Below are positions 33,418 through 40,810 of a stretch of 40,941 nucleotides of DNA, piece after piece. Positions within the stretch are counted from its first letter, which is position 1. Each line of letters starts with the position of its first letter. Source of the DNA: a virus. A model generated the notes under the pieces. The model ran no database searches. It saw only the letters and a program-made list of their open reading frames with translations, and had not been told where the DNA came from. Made by a program: the position numbers and the translations under genes. Where the stretch lies: IMG/VR virus record IMGVR_UViG_3300044996_000210, positions 1 to 40,941 of that record, one strand, 5' to 3'.

Positions 33418-33665
33418 AAACTAAAACAGATAAATGTAAATGCGGTTGCTGGAATTGTCCTCACGATTATAATTTAGATCATAGTTGTGCTGAATCTTGG
33501 AGGAATATGAAAAAAATACTTGAATTAAGAGAATTTGACCCTACTGATGAAATAGAAAGAGAACTATATGAATGGTTTAAAAAAGAGAAAATAATTGATG
33601 AAGAAGGAGTTACGGTTGGTAATGTTAAATTAATTGTAGAAATTATAAAAGAATATGAAAAATAA
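33414..33665 (+). CDS. Small protein with Cys/His motif
   Basis: This 83-residue protein has a CKCGCWNCPHDYNLDHSC segment (8-25), a compact Cys/His-rich knuckle probably binding zinc, followed by an acidic helical tail. ATGA overlap before, 11-base overlap after. Start sequence matches the 33011 and 33655 genes. Confidence 0.55.
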   Translation: MKTKTDKCKCGCWNCPHDYNLDHSCAESWRNMKKILELREFDPTDEIERELYEWFKKEKIIDEEGVTVGNVKLIVEIIKEYEK

Positions 33666-33930
33666 AACAGACTATACAAAAAAGCATAAGTTTGAATATT
33701 ATATAACTGCTAAAAGAGATAAAGAAATATGTATTTGTGGACTTCCTGAAGATGACCAGTTACATGGAGAAAAACCAATGAAAAACAAATGCTTTTGGCA
33801 TGGTTCAAATACTCTTTGTACATACTGTGATCAAATGGTAGAATCTGAAACTCTGGAAGAACGCTTGGAAAAACTTGAAAAAGAACTGAAAGAACACAAA
33901 AAGAATCATACCATGATTATGGAGGATTAA
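33655..33930 (+). CDS. Small protein with Cys pairs and coiled tail
   Basis: This 91-residue protein contains CICGLPEDDQLHGEKP (22-37) and later CFWHGSNTLCTYC (45-57), two probable metal-binding loops, then a Glu/Lys coiled coil. It begins with the same short sequence as two upstream genes. Function unknown. Confidence 0.55.
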   Translation: MKNKTDYTKKHKFEYYITAKRDKEICICGLPEDDQLHGEKPMKNKCFWHGSNTLCTYCDQMVESETLEERLEKLEKELKEHKKNHTMIMED

Positions 33931-33933
33931 CTT

Positions 33934-34104
33934 ATGAGTTTTATAACTTCAGTCTTACAATGTCAAAAATGTAAAGAGAAAATCAACGTAGCATTTGGAA
34001 TTGTTGGATCAACTAAAATAGCAGATTGGCCGTCAAAATGTCCATATTGTCAAAGTCCAAGATTAAAGGAAATAAAGGGAGGAAAAACAATTCGAAAACC
34101 ATGA
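33934..34104 (+). CDS. Small zinc-ribbon protein
   Basis: This 56-residue protein has a zinc ribbon of CQKCKEKINV (10-19) and CPYCQSPRLKE (36-46). GGAGG precedes the ATG at 33934. It overlaps the next gene by 4 bases. Likely nucleic-acid binding. Confidence 0.62.
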   Translation: MSFITSVLQCQKCKEKINVAFGIVGSTKIADWPSKCPYCQSPRLKEIKGGKTIRKP

Positions 34105-34298
34105 AAACTTGTTCTAAATATGGATTAACGGATGATAAAGGGCCGTATTATAAAAAAGAAGATAAAACACACTATTGCCAAAACTCATTCTGTAAAAATA
34201 GGTTTAATAAGTTTGAACTTAAAGATATGATAAGGGAAAATAGGTTTTTATTCTGTTCAAAGGAATGTGTGAAAAAATTTAAGCTTAATAATTTATGA
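34101..34298 (+). CDS. Small Cys-rich protein
   Basis: This 65-residue protein carries CQNSFCKNRF (28-37) and FCSKECVKKF (52-61), a TRASH/MYM-like zinc pattern. The ATG at 34101 overlaps the previous stop; an upstream start at 34026 would duplicate the previous frame's region. It directly precedes the terminase genes by overlap. Confidence 0.58.
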   Translation: MKTCSKYGLTDDKGPYYKKEDKTHYCQNSFCKNRFNKFELKDMIRENRFLFCSKECVKKFKLNNL

Positions 34299-34672
34299 CA
34301 ACTAAACAACAAATAGCAATAGAAAAGGTCGTGGAAAATCATGGAAATGTTTCACGAGCTATGTTGGAGGCTGGTTATGATCCAACAACTGCTAAAAATC
34401 CTTCAAACTTAACTAAATCTAAAGCATGGAAACAACTACTTGAAGAACATCTACCTGATGGTAAATTACTAAAGACACATTCTGAGGCATTAGACGCAAC
34501 CAAATGGAATGATTTTACTGGGGAACGGGAACCAGATCATCAAACAAGAATAAAGGCTGTAGATTTAGGTTACAAGTTAAAAGGTAAATTAAGAGATAAT
34601 CCAATATTTGCTATTAATGAAATGAAAATGGAGATAATAGATACAAATGGTACACAAGTTGATATTAAATGA
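34295..34672 (+). CDS. terS: Terminase small subunit
   Basis: This 125-residue protein is the DNA-recognition subunit of the packaging motor. Its N-terminal helix-turn-helix-like region (QQIAIEKVVENHGNVSRAML, then EAGYDPTTAKNPSNLTKSKAW) is typical of small terminases, followed by a helical oligomerisation region. It overlaps the large subunit gene by 26 bases, the common arrangement. ATGA overlap with the previous gene. Confidence 0.85.
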   Translation: MTTKQQIAIEKVVENHGNVSRAMLEAGYDPTTAKNPSNLTKSKAWKQLLEEHLPDGKLLKTHSEALDATKWNDFTGEREPDHQTRIKAVDLGYKLKGKLRDNPIFAINEMKMEIIDTNGTQVDIK

Positions 34673-35972
34673 TTGGCAAAAAGAAGTAGCAATAGATAGC
34701 CATAGGTTTAGAATAGTCTGTGCAGGAAGAAGAAGCGGGAAGTCGGTATTATCAAGGCTTATTGTTTTAAATTGGGCTTTAAAGAACATTGGGACTTATT
34801 GGATAGTAAGCCCAAACTATAAACAAAGCAAGATGATTCATTGGCGAGAGTTACAAAAAGAGATTCCGTTTCAATGGATACTTAAAAAGAATGAAGTCGA
34901 ACTTTCTATCACACTTAAAAACGGAAGTATTATTGAACTTAAAGGAGCAGAAAATCCGGATGCTTTACGGGGTGTCAAACTACGTGGGTTGGTTATTGAC
35001 GAAATCGCTAGCATCAGAAATTGGGATTGGTTATGGTTGGAAGTATTACGCCCGACACTCACGGATTATCAGGCACCTGTACTCTTTATTTCCACGCCTA
35101 AAGGATACAACCACTTTCACGAGCTATATAACACTGGGCAAACCGGGAATAACATTGGAGATTACAAAAGTTGGCGGTTTACAAGCTACGAAAACCCCTA
35201 CATCGCTAAGGAGGAAATAGACAATGCTAAAAAAGAACTTACGGAAGATACCTTTTATCAGGAATATATGGCTGACTTTCGGAAATATACGGGGTTGGTT
35301 TACAAGGAATTCCAAAGGGAAGTCCATGTCATCGAACCATTTAATATATCTGAAGGATGGAATAGGTATCGTGGATTTGATTTCGGAAGCACTAACCCCA
35401 CTGTCTGCCTGTGGATTGCGGTTGACCAAGACGAAAACTGGTATATCTATGACGAACACTACCAAACAGGTCAGACGATTGATTACCACGCAGGGGTGGT
35501 TAATTCTAAGACCAGGGGAAACATACAAGCTACATACGGAGATCCTTCTGGTGCGCAATGGATTTCTGAGTTTGCTTCCAGAGGAATTTACATCACTCCC
35601 GCAACAAAAGAAATCGGGACAAACTTCAATAGTTGGGTGCGATTTGGAATTGAGAAAGTGTCAGAGAAGCTTAAAGTCGTTCCAGGACATAACGTCCAAA
35701 CCGGGGAAGAAAATAGATCATTTATGGCAGGGGGAATGCCCAGTTTGTTTATCTTCAATAATTGTGTCAATACCATCCGAGAATTTGAAACCTACCGATG
35801 GAAAGAAAAAAGCGTATCACAAGCACAAGACTTGAACGAGCCGGATGTGCCAGAGAAGGCCAATGATCACGCTATGGATGCACTAAGATATTTTGCAGTA
35901 AGTTACAAAAAGCCTATAGATGACATTGATGAACTACCAGACGATACAAAGAGGTTAAAAGGATGGTATTAA
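34647..35972 (+). CDS. terL: Terminase large subunit
   Basis: This 441-residue packaging ATPase-nuclease has Walker A AGRRSGKS (26-33), Walker B GLVIDE (about 113-118), the coupling motif ISTPKGYNHFHELY, and RNase-H-like nuclease acids in GFDFGSTNP, TYGDPSG and NDHAMDALRYF. All key residues are present. The start could also be TTG at 34658. It is followed not by the portal but by an accessory block. Confidence 0.95.
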   Translation: MVHKLILNDWQKEVAIDSHRFRIVCAGRRSGKSVLSRLIVLNWALKNIGTYWIVSPNYKQSKMIHWRELQKEIPFQWILKKNEVELSITLKNGSIIELKGAENPDALRGVKLRGLVIDEIASIRNWDWLWLEVLRPTLTDYQAPVLFISTPKGYNHFHELYNTGQTGNNIGDYKSWRFTSYENPYIAKEEIDNAKKELTEDTFYQEYMADFRKYTGLVYKEFQREVHVIEPFNISEGWNRYRGFDFGSTNPTVCLWIAVDQDENWYIYDEHYQTGQTIDYHAGVVNSKTRGNIQATYGDPSGAQWISEFASRGIYITPATKEIGTNFNSWVRFGIEKVSEKLKVVPGHNVQTGEENRSFMAGGMPSLFIFNNCVNTIREFETYRWKEKSVSQAQDLNEPDVPEKANDHAMDALRYFAVSYKKPIDDIDELPDDTKRLKGWY

Positions 35973-36015
35973 ATTATGACTTAAAAATTATTAGTTAAAT
36001 TATTAAAAATAAAAT

Positions 36016-36717
36016 ATGAATCTAAATATACAAGGTAAAAAAGCACTAGTTACAGGTGGAAGGCAGGGTATAGGCAAAGCAATAGCAGATGGTTTGCGTG
36101 ATGAAGGGGTGGAAGTATTTACCACTTCAAGGAAGGATGGTTTTGACTTAATGGATGAAAACGGACCAAACAAAGTATTTCAAACCTTCAAAGATATAGA
36201 TATTTTAGTAAACAATGCCGGATCAACCTTTGAAATAAGCGATCCTTATTGTCCAATATCAGACTGGCGTAAATTATTAAGACTTAATCTGGAAGTACCG
36301 ATTGAACTTAGTAATTTATATCTTCCTTGTATGAAACAAAAAGGATGGGGAAGGATAGTAAACATATCATCAGTAGCAGGAAAAGAAAATAATGGACCTG
36401 TTCCTTTTTGTACTTCAAAAGCAGCACTAGTAGCTTATACACATTGTATGGGTAGAGTACTAGCAACGGAAGGAGAAAATATAATAATGACAGCAGTATT
36501 GCCTGGAGTTATTTTAACAGATGAAGGACATTGGAAGAATCTACTTGAAACAGATCCAAACAGAGTAAACCAATACATAAAAGAAAGAGTACCGCTTGGA
36601 AGATTGGGTACTCCTGATGAAATAGCACCAACAGTTGTTTATTTATGTAGCCAACAGGCTAAATTCTCACACGGAGGTATATTTCCGGCTGATGCAGGAG
36701 TTATGAAACAATTTTAA
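36016..36717 (+). CDS. Short-chain dehydrogenase (SDR), catalytic Tyr replaced
   Basis: This 233-residue classical SDR has the cofactor motif TGGRQGIG (13-20), NNAG (66-69), Ser118/119 in NISSVAG and the active-site helix. The usual YxxxK is FCTSK here, with Phe131 in place of the catalytic Tyr and Lys135 kept. It resembles 3-oxoacyl-ACP reductase-like enzymes, but activity is doubtful. It lies between terminase and portal, outside the glycan island, and could still act on a sugar or be a non-catalytic partner. Confidence 0.85.
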   Translation: MNLNIQGKKALVTGGRQGIGKAIADGLRDEGVEVFTTSRKDGFDLMDENGPNKVFQTFKDIDILVNNAGSTFEISDPYCPISDWRKLLRLNLEVPIELSNLYLPCMKQKGWGRIVNISSVAGKENNGPVPFCTSKAALVAYTHCMGRVLATEGENIIMTAVLPGVILTDEGHWKNLLETDPNRVNQYIKERVPLGRLGTPDEIAPTVVYLCSQQAKFSHGGIFPADAGVMKQF

Positions 36718-36742
36718 CTATGAAGAAGAAGGAGGTGATTTT

Positions 36743-37003
36743 ATGAAAGATAGTCAATATTTACAAAAAGCATTTATTGAAGCCTGTAAACAGGCAGAAG
36801 ATTGGGTGAGAGTGGGTGTTCCATCAAATGATAAAGACCATGCGAGAGTAGCTATGGGTGTAATTGGTTCTTATACAAGATTAAAAGCTGTTGAAAATAA
36901 TGAACAGATGATAAAAGTATCCATAGCCCGTTCAATGGCAAATAATTCAGATGAAATGAAAGAAGCACTTAAGAAAAGTTTACCAGAGTATGTAAATAAT
37001 TAA
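36743..37003 (+). CDS. Small helical protein, function unknown
   Basis: This 86-residue protein is helical (QYLQKAFIEACKQAEDWVRV, then VGVPSNDKDHARVAMGVIGS). AGGAGGTGAT precedes the ATG, the best Shine-Dalgarno site of the window. It directly precedes the first G/T-rich array. No family was recognised. Confidence 0.6.
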   Translation: MKDSQYLQKAFIEACKQAEDWVRVGVPSNDKDHARVAMGVIGSYTRLKAVENNEQMIKVSIARSMANNSDEMKEALKKSLPEYVNN

Positions 37004-37009
37004 GATTTA

Positions 37010-37164
37010 GATTTAATGGTGCGGTGCGTTGTGGTGAAATGAGGTTTGGTGAGGTAAGGTGGGGTGTTGTAAGGCGGGATAGGGTAATGTAAGGAATTAG
37101 TTGTGATGTTGGGTGTTGTATTGTTTGGTGAAGTAGGAAAGGGTACTGTAAGGTGATGTTTGGT
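37010..37164 (+). repeat. G/T-rich pentanucleotide array 1
   Basis: After GATTTAATGGT (37010-37020), the + strand runs in five-base units with consensus RNGGT (for example GAGGT, AAGGT, GGGGT, GTTGT) for about 28 units, with one base phase shift after 37093. Only four C occur in about 149 bases. There is no gene. The bias is strictly on one strand. It ends 32 bases before the RAMP-like gene. Confidence 0.85.
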
Positions 37165-37196
37165 TTTTAATAATCATTTAATACAAGGAGTAAGGT

Positions 37197-37733
37197 ATGC
37201 TTAAGTTTAATGTTCATGTAAAAGGGATTGCTCCCTTATTATTTAACAGATTTCCTGATGAAGATCCCGTAAATAACGAAGGTACAAAAAAGAAAAAAGC
37301 AGTGCTTTCCAAAGAAGAACAGGTGGAAATATCCTTATATAGGGATAGTAAAGGAAAAATATATCAACCTGCTGAACATTTTGTAGGAGCTATGATAAAA
37401 GCAGGGATAAATTTCAAACTTGAGGGTAAGAAAACTTATAAGGATGTTATGAAGGGAGGACTATTTATTGATCCAATGAAGATAGAACATTTAAGCCAGA
37501 AATATGTAACAGATTGGAGATCAGTAGTCATACCTTCTACACATGGTAGAGTAATGAAAGGTAGAGCAAGGATGGATAATTGGGAGCTTAAATTTACCAT
37601 TACTTGTCTTGATGAAAGAGCAACTGCACAAGATATAAAAGATATTCTTATGTATGCAGGAAACTACATAGGTGTTGGTGATTACAGACCTAGATATGGA
37701 AGATTTGAGGTAAGTAAGTTTAATAAGGTTTGA
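37197..37733 (+). CDS. RAMP/Cas7-like fold candidate protein
   Basis: This 178-residue protein begins VHVKGIAPLLFNRF (7-20) and has QPAEHFVGAMIKAG (about 57-70), and ends with a glycine/arginine loop GVGDYRPRYGRF (159-170). This layout, a beta-strand start, a helix with a small-residue pattern and a G-rich C-terminal loop, is like RAMP-superfamily (Cas7/Cas5/Cas6) RNA-binding folds. Similar proteins occur in other phages without known function. It is bracketed by the two G/T arrays. AAGGAGTAAGGT precedes the ATG. Nucleic-acid binding is inferred. Confidence 0.6.
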   Translation: MLKFNVHVKGIAPLLFNRFPDEDPVNNEGTKKKKAVLSKEEQVEISLYRDSKGKIYQPAEHFVGAMIKAGINFKLEGKKTYKDVMKGGLFIDPMKIEHLSQKYVTDWRSVVIPSTHGRVMKGRARMDNWELKFTITCLDERATAQDIKDILMYAGNYIGVGDYRPRYGRFEVSKFNKV

Positions 37734-37746
37734 ATTAAATAAACAT

Positions 37747-37988
37747 ACTGTTGGGTGATGTTGGGTTGGGTGGGATTTGGTGATGTGAGTTAAGGTACGG
37801 TATGGTAGGGTAATGTAAGGTCTGGATTTAATGGTACGGTACGGTGATGTATGGTGAGATGGGGTATGGTGAGGTAGGGTGATGTTTGGATTTAATGGTA
37901 AGGATTTAGTGGTGATGGTGATTAGGTTATGTTTTGTGATGTTTTGTTAGGTGGGGTCAGGCAGGGTGAGGTAATGTGTGGATTTAAT
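37747..37988 (+). repeat. G/T-rich pentanucleotide array 2 with punctuation
   Basis: The unit RNGGT recurs about 40 times with several phase resets. Three copies of GGATTTAAT occur (37824, 37888, 37980), the first two extended to GGATTTAATGGTA, and a related GATTTAATGGT begins array 1. C is very rare on this strand. No gene is present in this 268-base gap between 37734 and 38001. Confidence 0.85.
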
Positions 37989-38001
37989 AATTCTTACCTT
38001 T

Positions 38002-38202
38002 ATGTCGTCTTTTATAACAACACAACTAACCTATACTACAGTAATAGTACCAAAGTATTTTAAGCATAACTCTATTGTCTATGATAAGTTATTACAGGAG
38101 ATAAAAAAGATAAACAACGGATTACTAACGTTTGATATCAAAGTAAGCGATAAGTGTATTACTGATTTAGTAATACGTGATAATGGAAAATTTAAAACCT
38201 GA
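38002..38202 (+). CDS. Small protein with hydrophobic start
   Basis: This 66-residue protein (MSSFITTQLTYTTVIVPKYF start) has a weak membrane-like N-terminal segment (4-20). The ATG at 38002 is chosen because an upstream GTG at 37978 lies in the array. It overlaps the next gene by 20 bases. No family was recognised. Confidence 0.45.
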   Translation: MSSFITTQLTYTTVIVPKYFKHNSIVYDKLLQEIKKINNGLLTFDIKVSDKCITDLVIRDNGKFKT

Positions 38203-38356
38203 AGATAAACTGCTCTTAATAATTCACAAAGAGGTAACCGATATAGAATACGGTATGATTTCAGTAAGTATAATAGTAAGAAACAACATACCAATACTTA
38301 ATTCACTCAATATCCATAGGGCAAAACGTATTAAATTTCCATTGAACTTGACATAA
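38183..38356 (+). CDS. Small protein before the portal promoter
   Basis: This 57-residue protein (MENLKPEDKLLLIIHKEVTD start) has a C-terminal basic region (RAKRIKFPLNLT). Its last codons contain the -35 box of the portal promoter. No family was recognised. Confidence 0.45.
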   Translation: MENLKPEDKLLLIIHKEVTDIEYGMISVSIIVRNNIPILNSLNIHRAKRIKFPLNLT

Positions 38357-38376
38357 TAGTTTATAAAGTGTTATAA
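38348..38376 (+). promoter_or_regulatory. Strong sigma70 promoter for portal/head genes
   Basis: TTGACA (38348-38353), a 17-base spacer and TTATAA (38371-38376). Downstream it shares TATAAGTAAA then (C/T)TG with the promoter at 13515. Initiation near 38383 would meet the terminator at 38404. Confidence 0.78.
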
Positions 38377-38403
38377 GTAAACTGTCTTACAGTAAATTAT
38401 TGT

Positions 38404-38432
38404 GGACTGGCCAAAACACCAGTCCTTTTTTT
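38404..38432 (+). terminator. Intrinsic terminator directly before portal ATG
   Basis: GGACTGG (38404-38410) pairs with CCAGTCC (38419-38425), followed by TTTTTTT (38426-38432). The portal ATG comes at once at 38433 with no Shine-Dalgarno. A small ACTGT/ACAGT hairpin precedes it. The portal must be expressed by read-through, so antitermination is likely. Confidence 0.8.
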
Positions 38433-40292
38433 ATGGCTGATTATCTTGAACTCAAAGACCAAATAAACTCCAGATACGGCAATTCCGACACTTATTTATC
38501 AACCAAACGTGAAATGTGGGACGAATATGAATATATTTTTCACAACACATTAAATGACAACATATCAGATAAAACAAAGTCCCAAACTTTTGATCCAAAA
38601 CTAGCAACATACACTTTAGAGAGAGAATATAGGGTCATGGCTCAACTTCCTACAGGCAAGGTAAGGGGAATATCCAAAAACGACAAGGGATCAAGTAAGT
38701 TAATGAACCTTATTCTTGATAAATATATCCTTCCTAATGCCAATGCAGGATGGGATTTTCTTACAAAATGCAGAATGGTTGACAGGTACTCCAATATTTA
38801 CGGTAACTTCTTTGTAATGGTAGATTTGGATGTCAAACAAAATGGTTACAAGGGACCTGATATGTGGCTGATTCCAATAAGGGATGTATTCCCACAGGTA
38901 GGAGCAGTAAGCCTTGATGATTCAGAATACATAATAATTCAAACTTGGAGGAATTTATCTTTCTTTAAGGACTTATCTAAAAGGGAAGGATTTAAAAACG
39001 TAAACAAGATAGTTGATAAACTAAAAGAAGTGGCAGGAGATAAGGAAGAAAAGGATACTACGGAAATGTCAATTCGGGAACAGGACCACTTTGAGAATAC
39101 AAGTACACAAAAAGGAAAAGGATTCTACAAGGTTCTTTCAATGTATGAAAGAGATAGATGGGTGGATTATGTACCGGCAGCAGATGAAATCATGAGGGAC
39201 AGCAAAAACCCGCATGATAATGGTGAATTGCCTGTAGTAAACAAATTCTCAATACCTCTAGTTGATGACGTTATAGGAATGGGAGATTTTGAAAGAGGAG
39301 CTTCCATGCAAAAGACTCTAAATAGTACATGGAATTTATATTTGGATGCAGTAAAGATGTCAATATTTCCTCCAGTACTTGTAAACAAAGATAATATCGC
39401 TTCCATGTCATCCATACAATTTGGACCAGCAGCTAAATGGTTAGTAAGAGGTAACGTAGGGAATGTTGCACAAACTTTAAACTTGACTCCTCAAGGAATA
39501 AATACTTTCAATAACACAAACCAGAATGTAAATGCTTCAATACAAAATCTTTTTGGTACTTCGGATACTTCAATTACTTCATCTACAGAACCGGGTTACG
39601 GAAAGACTCCTGAAGCCCTTAAAATGCAGGCAGCAAGACAAAATTCAAGGGATGTAACCGACAGATTTTACATGGAACAGTTTTTAACCAAAGTAATAAA
39701 CAAATTTGTTAATTTAATGTCAAAAAGCAAAAGCAAAAGTGTAGCAATAAGGATGTTTGAGGATGAAATAAAGGAATTAACCAAACAGTATCCTGAAATG
39801 GAAGAAATGTATGATGAAAATGACGGCAAATTAACTATAAACAAAGGCAAGATGGGTTCAATGCTCTATGATTATGAAATTATTTCAGGTTCGACCTACA
39901 GAATAGATGAAGAATCCCAAAACCAAAACCTGATACAGTTGTTTCAAATCCTGACTAAAGACATGCAGATGGGACAACAGGGAATTACCTCCCCAATTAT
40001 TGAAGCCTTAAAGGCAGAAGGCAAGAAAACCAACTTAGGTGAGTTAATTACAAGGCTGTTTGCAAATTCCGGATTGCAGGATTTCGATAAAATCATAACA
40101 GAAGAAGGCGAAGAAGAAAAAAATGACAACATATTAAATGAACACAAAGCACAACTTCAAAATACAATAAATCAAATCTTGGGTACTGGTACGCCAGAAC
40201 AAATGATGAATCCGAATGAAATACCGGCACAACCCAATATGCAACAGATGACACCACAAGCACCAGGTCAAGGGGGTGTTAATTTTGGGTAA
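38433..40292 (+). CDS. Portal protein
   Basis: This 619-residue protein is the probable dodecameric portal at the packaging vertex. It has the usual plan of an N-terminal stem/wing region with REYRVMAQLPTGKVRG and DRYSNIYGNFFVMVDLD, a central strand-helix body with FGPAAKWLVRG, a region before GTSDTSITSSTEPGYGKTPE, and a helical C-terminal crown rich in Gln/Pro at the end. Length and place (before scaffold and capsid) fit. The ATG at 38433 is preferred because it follows the terminator T-run directly. Confidence 0.78.
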   Translation: MADYLELKDQINSRYGNSDTYLSTKREMWDEYEYIFHNTLNDNISDKTKSQTFDPKLATYTLEREYRVMAQLPTGKVRGISKNDKGSSKLMNLILDKYILPNANAGWDFLTKCRMVDRYSNIYGNFFVMVDLDVKQNGYKGPDMWLIPIRDVFPQVGAVSLDDSEYIIIQTWRNLSFFKDLSKREGFKNVNKIVDKLKEVAGDKEEKDTTEMSIREQDHFENTSTQKGKGFYKVLSMYERDRWVDYVPAADEIMRDSKNPHDNGELPVVNKFSIPLVDDVIGMGDFERGASMQKTLNSTWNLYLDAVKMSIFPPVLVNKDNIASMSSIQFGPAAKWLVRGNVGNVAQTLNLTPQGINTFNNTNQNVNASIQNLFGTSDTSITSSTEPGYGKTPEALKMQAARQNSRDVTDRFYMEQFLTKVINKFVNLMSKSKSKSVAIRMFEDEIKELTKQYPEMEEMYDENDGKLTINKGKMGSMLYDYEIISGSTYRIDEESQNQNLIQLFQILTKDMQMGQQGITSPIIEALKAEGKKTNLGELITRLFANSGLQDFDKIITEEGEEEKNDNILNEHKAQLQNTINQILGTGTPEQMMNPNEIPAQPNMQQMTPQAPGQGGVNFG

Positions 40293-40608
40293 GGCAATAA
40301 GACCAAACTATCTAAAAGAAATACGGGAACTTGGCTCTTTAAAAACTGAAAAAAAAGACGATCAAGACATACATCTTTATAATTTATCAAACCATAAGGG
40401 GTGGAAAATCCTGAATAAGTTTATAAACAACTTGAAAGACAATTTGGATAACATAAACAAGTTAAAAATAGAAAATGGAGCATCTTTTGAGGAAGTGGGA
40501 CAAAACTCAATAGTAATTACTTTAACCAAGGAATATTTAACATTGGTCCAAAACAAGGTAAATGACGCAAGATCAGAAATTGAACCAGACGGAGGAAATA
40601 TTACCTGA
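40276..40608 (+). CDS. Helical head-region protein, function unknown
   Basis: This 110-residue protein is charged and mostly helical (GWKILNKFINNLKDNLDNIN core). It overlaps the portal gene by 17 bases; the start could be GTG 40276 or TTG 40285, with no clear choice. It lies between portal and scaffold. No family was recognised. Confidence 0.55.
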   Translation: MLILGKAIRPNYLKEIRELGSLKTEKKDDQDIHLYNLSNHKGWKILNKFINNLKDNLDNINKLKIENGASFEEVGQNSIVITLTKEYLTLVQNKVNDARSEIEPDGGNIT

Positions 40609-40810
40609 AAGTGAAATACTTGATTTTACAAAACCTAGTTTCAAATTCAGTCCTTCAAATAATTGTGACTGGATACAAAGAGGGTACAACTTAGTTTGCA
40701 GGTCATGTGAGTTGGAACATGGAGTTTTTATAGGACCTGATAAATTGATGGTTGGAAAAGATAAAAACGGACCTATTTTAAAAAGCAGGAAAGATTTGGG
40801 ATTTGTTTAG
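40562..40810 (+). CDS. Small Cys-containing protein before scaffold
   Basis: This 82-residue protein has an acidic N-terminus and a CDWIQRGYNLVCRSCELEHG segment (about 35-54) with three Cys and one His, possibly zinc-binding, then GPDKLMVGKDKNGPIL. It overlaps the previous gene by 47 bases. Its stop ends at the contig junction. Confidence 0.58.
   Translation: MTQDQKLNQTEEILPESEILDFTKPSFKFSPSNNCDWIQRGYNLVCRSCELEHGVFIGPDKLMVGKDKNGPILKSRKDLGFV

Noticed and set aside
35124-35835. Long open frames on both strands inside the terminase gene (35124-35558 minus, 35224-35835 plus)
   Set aside because: They lie wholly inside terL, which has all its motifs; they are chance frames.
37010-37988. Telomere-like or CRISPR-like repeat arrays
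   Set aside because: Units are five bases long and degenerate with no spacers, and no cas genes are present; the genome ends overlap as a circle rather than forming linear telomeres.
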